Assembly: GCA_002509485.1 (NCBI GenBank)
Contig: DAWO01000124.1
Location: 1-15,867, forward strand
DNA: 15,867 nt
DNA from: Methanolinea sp. UBA477
Lineage (GTDB): Archaea > Halobacteriota > Methanomicrobia > Methanomicrobiales > Methanospirillaceae
Direction: 5' to 3'
The translations under genes were made by a program, and so were the position numbers. Under the pieces are notes generated by a model. The model saw nothing but the letters and a program-made list of their open reading frames with translations. It was not told the DNA's origin and did not search any database. The number at the start of each line of letters is the position of its first letter. The first letter of the stretch is position 1. Positions 1 through 7,063 of the stretch are shown in pieces.

Positions 1-216
1 TAATCCATGCCATCCGGCAAGGATCAGTATCTTGATCATCAGGATCTCGTCATGGTGTGGCCGGCCTCCAATCTCCTTGTTGTCCCGGTACATGTCATTG
101 AGAATCGGCCGAAATTTCTCTCAGTCAATAATGTCCCGGATCTCTCCCAACTTGTTCCCCAATCCGACAATCTTCTGGTATTCCTGATCGAGAGAATAGT
201 CTCCAAACCCGCTCAT
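1..216 (-). pseudogene. IS5-type transposase, N-terminal part, with in-frame stop; runs off the left edge
   Basis: Read on the minus strand from the ATG at 216, the translation opens MSGFGDYSLDQEY, reaches a TGA at 121-123, then continues in the same frame with EKFRPILNDMYRDN, then GGRPHHDEILMIKIL and AGWHGL. This is the N-terminal pattern of IS5/IS1182-group transposases, in which an aspartate-tryptophan pair precedes FRPIL and is followed by GGRP...LMxKILIL. The TGA sits where Trp (TGG) is expected, so one G-to-A change explains it. The DDE catalytic core would lie to the left of the window and is not visible. The element is probably inactive unless the stop is read through. The right-hand end of the element should lie between 217 and about 255, but I could not fix its terminal repeat with only one end in view. 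Confidence 0.72.
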
Positions 217-250
217 ACTTTTTATTCGAAGTTCTAAGATAAAAACCTAA

Positions 251-628
251 GCCTGCCGGTTTAATAGCTGTTCTCTGAGAACTGGATCGATCACGAAGAG
301 AGGATCCGAACATGCACGGTGGATCCTCACTCAGGTTGCACATGCGGCTGCAAGAAGTCATAATAATGTTTTTCGCAGGTTCTATGATCGTAAGAAGCCA
401 ATCATTGGTACAGGAAAGGCTATTATTGCATTTGCCCGTAAAATTGCCGTTCTTATCTGGCATCTGATTACTAATGATGAATTCTTCAACCATAAGGGTG
501 AGGATGTCCACAATCCAGCCAAAATGGTCAAAGTGAGAATTCCTTCAGTTGTCACGTTGGAAGAGATCTTGAAGATCTTCAAGGAGGCTGTTATTGTGCT
601 AAAAGAACCTGATCCGGGAAATGGGTGA
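251..628 (+). pseudogene. IS110-family transposase, C-terminal fragment
   Basis: The plus-strand frame is open from just after a TAA at 248-250 to the TGA at 626-628. It encodes SLRTGSITKRGSEHARW, then HAAARSHNNVFRRFYDRKK and KAIIAFARKIAVLIWHLI. This matches the C-terminal Transposase_20 region of IS110/IS1111 recombinases (pattern ITKxGSxxLRW...FYxRxxxK...AxxAxARKLLxI). The N-terminal DEDD RuvC-like domain is missing, and no start codon is available in a sensible place. The frame stays open for about 125 codons, so the loss is recent or limited to truncation. Its 5' end coincides with the end of the neighbouring IS5-type remnant, which suggests that insertion cut this gene. Family assignment is from motif recall, not a search. 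Confidence 0.7.
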
Positions 629-705
629 TTATTGATTTCCCTCACCTTTTTAGGATCGGGATTTTCATGCCAAATTCTGTGAGGGATTTGTACCCAGTGT
701 CAGTA

Positions 706-779
706 TGCCTCAGCCCGGATTTGAACCGGGGACAACCAGATCTTCAGTCTGGCGCTCTCCCAAACTGAGCTACTGAGGC
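706..779 (-). tRNA. tRNA-Phe (GAA)
   Basis: The reverse complement folds as a complete cloverleaf. The acceptor arms GCCTCAG/CTGAGGC pair over 7 bp, the D stem is GCTC/GAGC, the anticodon stem is CCAGA/TCTGG with loop CTGAAGA (anticodon GAA), and the T arm is CCCGG-TTCAAAT-CCGGG. The discriminator base is A at 706. CCA is not encoded. Mature length is 74 nt with no intron. An AT-rich TATA-like stretch at 807-814 lies about 30 nt upstream of the 5' end and could be its promoter. Confidence 0.96.
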
Positions 780-875
780 GGGCTTATGATATTCAACCTC
801 CGGGTTGATAAATGATCTGATTTTTTACACCGGATTCATCTTCCGTTCTTTTTTTATGTCCGGCAGTTGGATTCA

Positions 876-1847
876 ATGAAGATGGCTCTACCTGGTGGGG
901 ATGGTACAAAACCCTATGATCGCATCATCGCAATGGTGGAATCGCGGAAATTGCCCGTGGTTCATCTCACCCACAACGATCTCGACGCAGTCGGTGCCGA
1001 TGCCATTCACCGCATGAAATTTGGCGATATCACGACCATCTTCTGCTCGGTTGGAAAATTCCCTGCCATACTGGATGCAGTATCAGGGGTGTCGGGGAAG
1101 GGAGACACCCTCTCGATCAGCGACATCGGGTTCAGGAAGGATCTCAAAAATACTCTCCTCCGGGCCAGGGAGAATGGGTGGAGGATAGAGTGGCGGGATC
1201 ACCACCGCTGGAATGAAGACGAGATCCGGATGGCTGAAGCATTGTGTGACATCGTCCATGTTGACACGAAAACCTGCGCCTGCGGGATCTGTGCCCAGGA
1301 CCTGATGCCCGGTGATCCGGTGGCAATCGTTGTGGCCGGCGTGGTGTGCGACTATGATCTCTGGAGACATGAAGACCCCCGTTCGGCGGTCCTTGGCGAA
1401 GTGCTTCAGAGGAAGAAGAACCGTGAGTACGTTCGCGATTGCCTGGAAAAGGGCATCTTCTCTGATGCATATATCGAGAGGGAATGTGCGGAGATCAGGG
1501 ATGACATGGAGGAGGTCATGAGAAAAAGCATCCGGAAAGCACGGATCTCCGGCAATAAGTACCGCATCGCGTTCGCACCCCTATACCGGTACCCGAGCGA
1601 GACCGCCGCCCGGATACGAAAGGAGCTCGGGACCGATATCGAAGTCCTGGTCTCGCCAAACGGGCGGTTTTCGCTCCGGTCGGAGCCGCCGATCAGCCAC
1701 ATCCTTGCCAGGGAATTCAACGGCGGAGGACACCCCAATGCCGCGGGTGGATCATTTTCGTTTTCCGTCTGGGACAGGCTCTTATTCCGGTTCCTGGGGA
1801 GAAGCTCGCACTTCGACAGGTTTGTCGCGGTTGCCGAGACTACCTGA
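876..1847 (+). CDS. DHH/DHHA1-family phosphoesterase
   Basis: This is a 323-residue soluble protein of the DHH superfamily (RecJ/NrnA/GdpP-like metal-dependent phosphodiesterases). Visible motifs, numbered from the ATG at 876: HNDLD (33-37, motif I, H-x-D-x-D), an Asp in SDIGF (motif II), DHH (108-110, motif III), an Asp pair in CDYD (motif IV), and C-terminal GGGHPNAAGG (283-292), the substrate-binding signature of DHHA1. It therefore has the full set for two-metal hydrolysis of a small phosphodiester or a short oligonucleotide. The exact substrate cannot be read from the sequence. A TTG lies in frame at 867, but I prefer ATG 876 because a T-rich TATA-like element at 849-858 sits about 22 nt upstream, suiting a leaderless or nearly leaderless transcript; no ribosome binding site is seen. 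The 3' end overlaps the convergent gene by 8 nt. Confidence 0.88.
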   Translation: MKMALPGGDGTKPYDRIIAMVESRKLPVVHLTHNDLDAVGADAIHRMKFGDITTIFCSVGKFPAILDAVSGVSGKGDTLSISDIGFRKDLKNTLLRARENGWRIEWRDHHRWNEDEIRMAEALCDIVHVDTKTCACGICAQDLMPGDPVAIVVAGVVCDYDLWRHEDPRSAVLGEVLQRKKNREYVRDCLEKGIFSDAYIERECAEIRDDMEEVMRKSIRKARISGNKYRIAFAPLYRYPSETAARIRKELGTDIEVLVSPNGRFSLRSEPPISHILAREFNGGGHPNAAGGSFSFSVWDRLLFRFLGRSSHFDRFVAVAETT

Positions 1848-2640
1848 CAATTGTTGATACATCCACCAGGTCTTTCCAGTATCGATCACAGGCTGATGTG
1901 CAGTAGCCACCCGTTGATATCTGGTCAGGATCCCGTATCTGGAGGAGTGCCATGAGTGCCCTGGCATCTGGATCGACCAGGATAATCCGGTTAATCTCGT
2001 ATTCTTCGATGAGCCCCTCGACGAGGGGAATATCTTTTTTGGTGACTGCGAGGACCCGCTGGAATTCGAGGAGCGTTGCAAGGCCTTCTTCATCAGGGTC
2101 CCGTGCAAAGAAGAATACTCTCTTTCCTGCCAGCATCTCGAGTTCGTGTTCGACAATCCGGTCGCAATGGAGGACGTGGCCTGCAATCCCGGCATCCCTC
2201 ATTGCACGCATGAGTCCCCGGTACACCGCCGACAATGCATCCTGCATCTCGTCTTCATCACAAAAATACGAATCTTCCAGGCCGAGGAGGCGCGGGGCGG
2301 GCAGCGCAACGCGTGCATCCCTTACGGAAACTCCGATATCCTGCGCATCGGCTGCTACCGGTCCGGGCAGGTATCCCGGCTCTGCGACGATAGTCCTCCC
2401 GTCCATTCCTGTCAGACATTCCAGCCACCGTTTCCCGTAAAATCTTCCTCCCGTGCAGATATCACCTATCCCGGCATCGATCTGGGGAATCAACCCTTCT
2501 TCAAGCTGATACGTGACCAGGTCGGCATTCCTCCCCCTGTTCTCTCTGATCCACCCGGCAAGGTCTTCCGTTTTGGGGATTGGTGGCTCTGTTCCCAGCG
2601 ATACAGTCCGGAATGTGAGTTTTTTCCTCATTGTAATCAT
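1840..2640 (-). CDS. Conserved-looking soluble protein of unknown function
   Basis: I do not recognise this 266-residue protein. It has no signal peptide and no membrane segment, and it is acidic with alternating hydrophobic stretches typical of an alpha/beta enzyme. The sequence near 60-75 contains GDICTGGRFYGKRW. The C-terminal half has RVFFFARD and a strand-like RIILVDPDARA, and the protein ends with a Cys-containing YCTSACDRYWKDL. The open frame extends upstream to 2832, but that part lies antisense to the conserved start of metG, so it is unlikely to be coding. I chose ATG 2640; ATG 2631 (MRKKLTF) is equally possible. Its 5' end is 33 nt from metG, divergently, and its 3' end overlaps the DHH gene by 8 nt. 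The clean 266-codon frame between two real genes makes a true gene very likely. Confidence 0.8.
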   Translation of the reverse strand: MITMRKKLTFRTVSLGTEPPIPKTEDLAGWIRENRGRNADLVTYQLEEGLIPQIDAGIGDICTGGRFYGKRWLECLTGMDGRTIVAEPGYLPGPVAADAQDIGVSVRDARVALPAPRLLGLEDSYFCDEDEMQDALSAVYRGLMRAMRDAGIAGHVLHCDRIVEHELEMLAGKRVFFFARDPDEEGLATLLEFQRVLAVTKKDIPLVEGLIEEYEINRIILVDPDARALMALLQIRDPDQISTGGYCTSACDRYWKDLVDVSTIVR

Positions 2641-2673
2641 CTTATTTATAGCATCATCATCAAAAGTGTAGTG
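2641..2673. promoter_or_regulatory. Shared 33-bp divergent promoter region, metG / unknown gene
   Basis: The whole spacer between the two divergent start codons is 33 bp. On the plus strand CTTATTTATAG (2641-2651) is a TATA-like box whose centre lies about 27 nt before the metG ATG, so metG is probably leaderless. The complement reads CTATAAATAAG, a good TATA box too, but it is too close to the minus-strand starts to serve them in the usual geometry. The minus-strand promoter may therefore lie inside the metG coding region. Confidence 0.5.
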
Positions 2674-4662
2674 ATGAGTGACAAGCCCGTGCTGGTGACA
2701 TGCGGACTCCCATATACGAACGGTCCATGTCATATCGGCCATTTGAGGACCTATGTGCCCGCCGATTTTTACGTGCGATATCTCCGCCGGAGAGGGGACG
2801 AGGTGGTGTTCATCTGTGGTTCCGATAACCATGGCACGCCTATCGTTGTGAGTGCCGAGGAATCTGGAAGAACGCCGAGGGAGTTATCCGAGATATACCA
2901 TGACCACTTCGACCGGACATTCAAGAGGATGGGTGTCGTCTTCGACCATTTCGGGATGACTGATGACCCAACCAACCACAGGCGCACCCGGAAGATGGTC
3001 CAGTCACTTATTGACAACGGGTTTGTCTACTCGAAGGTGATCCAGCAGAGTTACTGCACGAAGTGCGAGCGGTTCCTGCCAGACAGGTACGTCGAGGGCA
3101 CATGTCCCCATTGCGGAAAGCCGGCCAGGGGCGATGAGTGTGACCAGGGGTGCGGACGACATCTCGAACCGGGAGAGATCCAGGAACCCACCTGCACCGT
3201 CTGTGGAAACCGTGCGGAGTTCCGGGAGCAGGAGCATTTCTTCTTTCGGCTGGGTGACTTCAGGGAATTTCTCCTCGACCACCTCGGTGGTCTGAAAGGG
3301 ACCCTGAATGCCCGCAACTATGCCCTGGGATGGGTGAAGGACGAGTTACGGGACTGGTGCATCACGAGGACACTTGAATGGGGGGTAAAGTTCCCTGGAC
3401 GCGACGACCTGGTGGTCTATGTCTGGGTCGACGCACCGATCGGCTATATCTCGTTCACCGAGGAATGGGCGGAGGCAACCGGGAAAGACTGGAGGGACTA
3501 CTGGTGCGGGGATACCTCTGTGAGGCATTTTATCGGGGGGGATATCATCTATCACCACTGTATCTTCTGGCCGGCTCTCCTGAAGGGTGCAGGATATGGA
3601 ACACCCGAGGCAGTGGTGGCAAGCGGCATGGTGAAAGTGGATGACCACAAGTTCTCCAAGTCGCGGGGCTACGTGGTCTGGACCAACGAGGATTATCTCG
3701 ACAGGGGCCTGTCCGCCGATTATCTCCGTTACTACCTCCTCTCGTACACCAACCATACGAAGGAACTGAACTTTTCCTGGAAGATCTTTGGTGAACGGAT
3801 CAATGGCGAGCTCGTGAATACCCTCGGAAACTTCATCTACCGGAGCCTCTACTTCGCCCACAAGGAGTTCGGGGGAGTCCCTGACATTCCCACGGAGAAG
3901 GACATCTTCGACGAGATCGAGAGATCATTTTCGGCGATTGATTCCGCTATCGCTGAGTTCGAATTCAAGACCGCCATCGACGGCATGATGACGCTGGCGT
4001 CGTTTGGCAACAACTACATACAGACCAACGCACCATGGAAGCTGATCAAGACCGACAGGGGCGCAGCCATGCAGGTGGTACGGAACTGCCTCTCCATCGT
4101 TAAAGCACTAGCCTTGGTCTTCGAACCGGTTATCCCACAAAAGGCCCAGGATATCTGGCAGATGCTTGGTAACACGGATAATATTGCAGATCATACGATC
4201 CAGGAAGGACTCATTGATCTCGTTGCAAGGGAGCTTTCGCCACCACGGCCACTCTTTGAGAAGCTCGATGACTCCCTGATAGGCGATCTCGACGGCATGC
4301 TCCAGAAGAGGGTTGCAGAAGCGGAGAAGAGAGGTGAAAAGATGGAAAAGATAACTATTGAAGAATTTGCAAAGATGGATATCCGCGTGGGACAGGTTAT
4401 CGAGGCCGAGCCTGTCAAAAAGTCAAACAAGCTCCTGAAACTACAGGTGGATATCGGAACCGAGAAGAGACAGATCGTAGCAGGAATGGCCCCGTTTTAT
4501 GACCCGGGGGAACTGGTGGGAAAACAGGTCATCGTTGTCGTCAACCTGGCACCGGCAAAGATCTTCGGCATCGAGTCCAACGGAATGATCCTTGCGGCCG
4601 GAGACGAGGCGTCCCTTCTCGTCCCCCTAAAATCCGTAAAGCCGGGTGAAAAGATCCGGTAG
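2674..4662 (+). CDS. metG: Methionyl-tRNA synthetase with fused C-terminal tRNA-binding domain
   Basis: This 662-residue class I synthetase charges tRNA-Met with methionine. It starts MSDKPVLVTCGLPYTNG and has HIGH at 20-23 and the KMSKS-loop equivalent KFSKS at 326-330. Between them is a zinc-knuckle insert with four Cys pairs (CTKC, CPHC, CDQGC, CTVC), the arrangement of the two-zinc archaeal/E. coli type. The anticodon-binding helical domain follows. From about residue 557 the protein carries a Trbp111/EMAPII-like OB-fold (KMDIRVGQVIEAE, VAGMAPFY, NLAPAKIFGIESNGMIL), which adds non-specific tRNA affinity and dimerisation in homologues. An in-frame extension upstream to 2146 overlaps the opposite gene and is not used. 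A ribosome binding site just before Met557 may allow separate synthesis of the last domain. The gene is convergent with the HEAT-repeat gene, with 8 nt between them. Confidence 0.96.
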   Translation: MSDKPVLVTCGLPYTNGPCHIGHLRTYVPADFYVRYLRRRGDEVVFICGSDNHGTPIVVSAEESGRTPRELSEIYHDHFDRTFKRMGVVFDHFGMTDDPTNHRRTRKMVQSLIDNGFVYSKVIQQSYCTKCERFLPDRYVEGTCPHCGKPARGDECDQGCGRHLEPGEIQEPTCTVCGNRAEFREQEHFFFRLGDFREFLLDHLGGLKGTLNARNYALGWVKDELRDWCITRTLEWGVKFPGRDDLVVYVWVDAPIGYISFTEEWAEATGKDWRDYWCGDTSVRHFIGGDIIYHHCIFWPALLKGAGYGTPEAVVASGMVKVDDHKFSKSRGYVVWTNEDYLDRGLSADYLRYYLLSYTNHTKELNFSWKIFGERINGELVNTLGNFIYRSLYFAHKEFGGVPDIPTEKDIFDEIERSFSAIDSAIAEFEFKTAIDGMMTLASFGNNYIQTNAPWKLIKTDRGAAMQVVRNCLSIVKALALVFEPVIPQKAQDIWQMLGNTDNIADHTIQEGLIDLVARELSPPRPLFEKLDDSLIGDLDGMLQKRVAEAEKRGEKMEKITIEEFAKMDIRVGQVIEAEPVKKSNKLLKLQVDIGTEKRQIVAGMAPFYDPGELVGKQVIVVVNLAPAKIFGIESNGMILAAGDEASLLVPLKSVKPGEKIR

Positions 4663-4670
4663 GGACCGTT

Positions 4671-5291
4671 TCACTCTTCTTTTATCCCGGCAATAAGGTC
4701 CATGATGGCAGACTTGATGCCAGGATCCGTCTCCTTTGAGAAGGCTTTTTCGAGGAGGTCCCTGGCCTCGCTCCCCCCGATACCCGCGACTGCCCGTGCA
4801 GCCATCTTCCTGACGTACTCGTTGCTGTCGGAGAGAGTGCCTGCGAGGGGTTCCAGGGCCGCGCCGGTATGCAACCGCGAGAGCCCTTTTGCTGCCATGT
4901 AGCGGACGTGGTCCTTCGCGTCGGAGAGTGCTTCGATCAGGAGTCCGGCCCGGCGGTCATCCTTCATGAGCCCGATCGCCTCGACTGCCCTGTACCGGAC
5001 GATCCAGTCATCGTCCCGGAGAAGCGGGACCAGTGCAGGGATGGCCTGCTCATCAAGAGCAGCCAGGGCCGCGGCCGCCTGGCCCCGGACTTTCTTGTCC
5101 GGATCGCGGAGCCTGCTGACATAATAATCGACCAGGCCCGGGTCTTTCAGGCCCCCGAGCATGAAAGTGGCATAGCCCCTCACGTGGGAATCCCCCGAAG
5201 CTGCTCCTTCCCGCAGGAGTACCTCCATCCCTCTTTCTGACGGATCGGGTTCGGTCCCTTTCCCTTCGGAAACATCGTCAACCGGATTCAT
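4671..5291 (-). CDS. HEAT-repeat protein
   Basis: This 206-residue soluble protein is built almost entirely of PBS-lyase-type HEAT repeats of about 30 residues. Successive repeats show the pattern D-x-x-x-VR-x-x-AAxALAxL: VRGYATFML, VRGQAAAALAAL, VRYRAVEAIGLM, VRYMAAKGLSRL, VRKMAARAVAGI. The first 20 or so residues are acidic and disordered-looking. Such alpha-solenoids are protein-binding scaffolds, and in archaea they are mostly uncharacterised. A phycobilin lyase function is not implied. A TTG in frame at 5297 is possible, but ATG 5291 is preferred; no clear ribosome binding site is seen. A weak TATA-like stretch at 5327-5337 would give a leader of under 20 nt. Confidence 0.85.
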   Translation of the reverse strand: MNPVDDVSEGKGTEPDPSERGMEVLLREGAASGDSHVRGYATFMLGGLKDPGLVDYYVSRLRDPDKKVRGQAAAALAALDEQAIPALVPLLRDDDWIVRYRAVEAIGLMKDDRRAGLLIEALSDAKDHVRYMAAKGLSRLHTGAALEPLAGTLSDSNEYVRKMAARAVAGIGGSEARDLLEKAFSKETDPGIKSAIMDLIAGIKEE

Positions 5292-5350
5292 TGTCAATAT
5301 GCGGTTGCCTGCAGGTTCCTTAAGAACTCCTATTTTTCGCCTCCTCGTTG

Positions 5351-5482
5351 TTTTGTGTGGGGAGACTGAATCGAATTGTTATCTACATACCAATTCAGTC
5401 ACTCACAACCGCCGCCGGGGCGTCCTACGGGGGCGGCGGCGTGGCATCGCATATGGGGTGTGAAGGCGGATAGCCCCACAAA
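5351..5482. other. Structured intergenic element (candidate non-coding RNA or small mobile repeat)
   Basis: No open frame fits here, but the segment is full of nested inverted repeats. The outer arms TTTTGTGTGGGG (5351-5362) and CCCCACAAAA (5473-5482) pair with a 2-nt bulge. Inside, GACTGAA...TTG (5364-5378) pairs with CAATTCAGTC (5391-5400) with a 5-nt bulge. A very GC-rich hairpin, CCGCCGCC (5409-5416) with GGCGGCGG (5432-5439), is itself enclosed by TCACA (5403-5407) and TGTGA (5459-5463). Together these form a closed multi-branch fold of about 130 nt. A T-rich TATA-like sequence at 5328-5339 lies about 25 nt before the plus-strand left arm. Strand is undetermined. The alternative is a miniature transposable element with imperfect terminal repeats; no target-site duplication was recognised. 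Confidence 0.4.
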
Positions 5483-5550
5483 ATGTATCCTGTTCATCAA
5501 TCCTACCCACACCAAGAGCGAAGAGCCTGTTCTTCACAGGAATTGAAAAG

Positions 5551-5757
5551 CTACCTGGAAAGCCCCATCCAGATAAACACAACGCCGGACACGATCAGTA
5601 TGGCAATGACTGGCAGGGGAGGAGCAGGAATGCCCGGGGTGAGAAGTGGCACCGCGGCAAAAATGACGAGGAGGAGTCCAAGACCGATCGGAATAGCTTT
5701 ACTCCTCACCCCAAAGACAGGGCATCCATCACTCGGTCTCTCGTCTGTCCGCTGCAT
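5551..5757 (-). CDS. Small two-helix membrane protein, unknown function
   Basis: This 68-residue protein has a polar N-terminus (MQRTDERPSDG) and two hydrophobic segments, about 21-39 and 49-66, separated by a short Pro-rich loop (TPGIPAPP). It ends GLSR. Arg18 and Lys20 before helix 1 suggest both termini face the cytoplasm. No family is recognised. ATG 5757 is chosen because AGGA lies about 10 nt upstream; a GTG in frame at 5781 is an alternative. Upstream minus-strand AT-rich sequences at 5805-5856 include TATA-like stretches that could be its promoter. It is a lone gene in a gene-poor stretch, so it could be spurious, but the two-helix pattern and the start context favour a real gene. Confidence 0.6.
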   Translation of the reverse strand: MQRTDERPSDGCPVFGVRSKAIPIGLGLLLVIFAAVPLLTPGIPAPPLPVIAILIVSGVVFIWMGLSR

Positions 5758-6096
5758 GGATAGTTCCTGGAATGCGATCACACCAGCTTTTCCAGATCAT
5801 TCCTTAACATATAGCAATATAGAGTTTATACATGGTTTTGCACATAAAGTATATAAATACCCATGGGTTGGATTCCGGAAGGTCATATCGCGGCGTGGAA
5901 ACAATCCGGAATGGCTGTTTCGTCGGCAAACAGGAGAAAAAGTACAACATGAACAGATGATAAGACACGGTTATTCGGATGATGCTGACATTTTCGAATA
6001 AAAAAAGAGTAGGGGTGCCAGATCCTCTCGGCTCTGATATGCATCGCACCAAAACGGGCTACCTCCATTCCAAAAAAGGGGGGTCCCGGACTATTC
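5758..6096. other. Gene-free stretch with promoter-like and terminator-like sequences
   Basis: I find no convincing coding region on either strand. The stretch is AT-rich between 5805 and 5860 (AGTATATAAATAC at 5845-5857 and a CTATATTG/CTATATG pair on the minus strand), which probably serves the small membrane gene. Minus-strand runs of T at about 6000-6006 and at 6072-6077 could end transcription of the exported-protein gene that stops at 6097. Short overlapping open frames here have no recognisable features. Confidence 0.5.
6071..6083 (-). terminator. Oligo-T terminator after the exported-protein gene
   Basis: On the minus strand a run of six T follows a run of C, 14 to 25 nt after the stop codon at 6097. 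Archaeal termination typically needs only such T runs. A second run of T lies near 6000-6006 as a backup. Confidence 0.45.
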
Positions 6097-6945
6097 TCAA
6101 CCGATCCGGCTAAACCTGCTGTAATGGCCGGTCAATTGCTTTATCGTCGCAGGATACCCTGTTCCCCTCTCCTCCGACAAGAACCCGGAGTTAACCATTA
6201 CGGGCAGGTTTGTCCTGCCATACAGACCGGTGAGCGAGCCGAAAGACAAAGGCGAATCATCTGTCATCGAATTCGGTTCTTCGATTTCGATCCGGGAAAT
6301 AACGTCCGTTCCGCCGATGGAGAGGGACTCCTGGACGGATATGGATGAATCGGGAAGAGTATTATCGGTATTGAACGGGCAATCCGTATCCGCGAGGAAC
6401 AATTCCTCCTCTGTCATTGCACCGCTGATAACCTCCCCGTCTTCCGAGAGGGTTATCTCCCTGAATGCGTGGGTACCAGGATGACTCAGGATTCCATGTG
6501 AGTTCACGACCCCCTGGGTATTCTCCCATATCTCCTTCTGCCAGTCAGGCACTACAGCAAAGAGATCGGGAAAGAGAGATGCATAATATTCGGCCCTGGT
6601 CATCGTCTGCCCTGCCAGATCCATTGCCATGGCCTGTTGCTCTTCTGTTCTGCTGATTGCAAGAGTCAATCCCGGAAGCACTGCAGGTTCCCTGCTCAAC
6701 CGATTTTGATCGGTCATCGGGAGAGATTCCCAGTAGGCAGGGTTTGTGGCCTGGTAGAAATCCCCCATGGATTCGTAGGGGTTCCCTGTCTGGGGGTTGA
6801 TGATGGGATCTTCATTAAGTATGAGAGTCCAGCCTGTCCCTGAATAACGTTCTTCTGATGCGGCTACACCAGGAATCATGGCGCTAAAAACAAGAATCGC
6901 CATACAAATCCCCAGAGATATGTTTTTGATTGTATTTGGCTGCAT
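6097..6945 (-). CDS. Exported protein of unknown family
   Basis: This 282-residue protein has a typical Sec signal peptide: short N-region MQPNTIKN, hydrophobic core to about residue 26, and likely cleavage after VAA before SEERYSG. The mature part is mixed, with many aromatic and acidic residues (PDWQKEIWENTQGVV, HAFREITLSEDGEV), a single Cys, and no further membrane segment or surface anchor visible. I recognise no domain. It lies on the same strand as the caspase-like and PKD proteins, but with its own AT-rich promoter, so it is probably a separate transcript. It has no clear ribosome binding site; the distance to the TATA box suggests a leader of only a few nucleotides. A signal peptide plus a long clean frame make it a real gene. 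Confidence 0.82.
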   Translation of the reverse strand: MQPNTIKNISLGICMAILVFSAMIPGVAASEERYSGTGWTLILNEDPIINPQTGNPYESMGDFYQATNPAYWESLPMTDQNRLSREPAVLPGLTLAISRTEEQQAMAMDLAGQTMTRAEYYASLFPDLFAVVPDWQKEIWENTQGVVNSHGILSHPGTHAFREITLSEDGEVISGAMTEEELFLADTDCPFNTDNTLPDSSISVQESLSIGGTDVISRIEIEEPNSMTDDSPLSFGSLTGLYGRTNLPVMVNSGFLSEERGTGYPATIKQLTGHYSRFSRIG

Positions 6946-6972
6946 TTTAATCGGTTTTAAACTATTAAAATT

Positions 6973-6985
6973 AAAATATAAAATT
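6973..6985 (-). promoter_or_regulatory. TATA box for the exported-protein gene
   Basis: The minus strand reads AATTTTATATTTT within a pure A/T stretch. Its centre is about 34 nt before the ATG at 6945, which predicts a very short 5' leader. Confidence 0.5.
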
Positions 6986-7032
6986 TTGTTGAACCATCGG
7001 GTTACACGTACCTGTCATGATAAATAGCTATG

Positions 7033-7051
7033 TCCCGGCACTATGTCGGGG
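7033..7051. terminator. Hairpin just after the caspase-like gene
   Basis: TCCCGGCA (7033-7040) pairs with TGTCGGGG (7044-7051), giving 8 bp with two wobbles and a 3-nt loop. It starts 12 nt after the minus-strand stop codon at 7064. No T run follows directly on the minus strand, so a role in mRNA 3'-end formation or stability is more likely than classical termination. Confidence 0.4.
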
Positions 7052-7063
7052 AACACCAAAAGC

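Noticed and set aside
121..123. TGA as selenocysteine in the transposase
   Set aside because: The position is a Trp in the family pattern, no Sec insertion element is visible, and a transposase is not a known selenoprotein; a point mutation is simpler.
2146..2673. N-terminal extension of the metG open frame
   Set aside because: It overlaps the opposite-strand gene, has no MetRS homology, and the family start MSDKPVLVTCGLPY at 2674 matches the usual beginning with HIGH at residue 20.
5953..5995. C/D-box guide RNA candidate (GATGATA ... CTGA)
   Set aside because: Box C is imperfect, the spacing to CTGA is only about 30 nt, and no C'/D' pair is present.
5483..6001. 172-codon plus-strand open frame
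   Set aside because: It runs antisense over the small membrane protein and through AT-rich promoter-like DNA, and its translation has no hydrophobic core or domain pattern.
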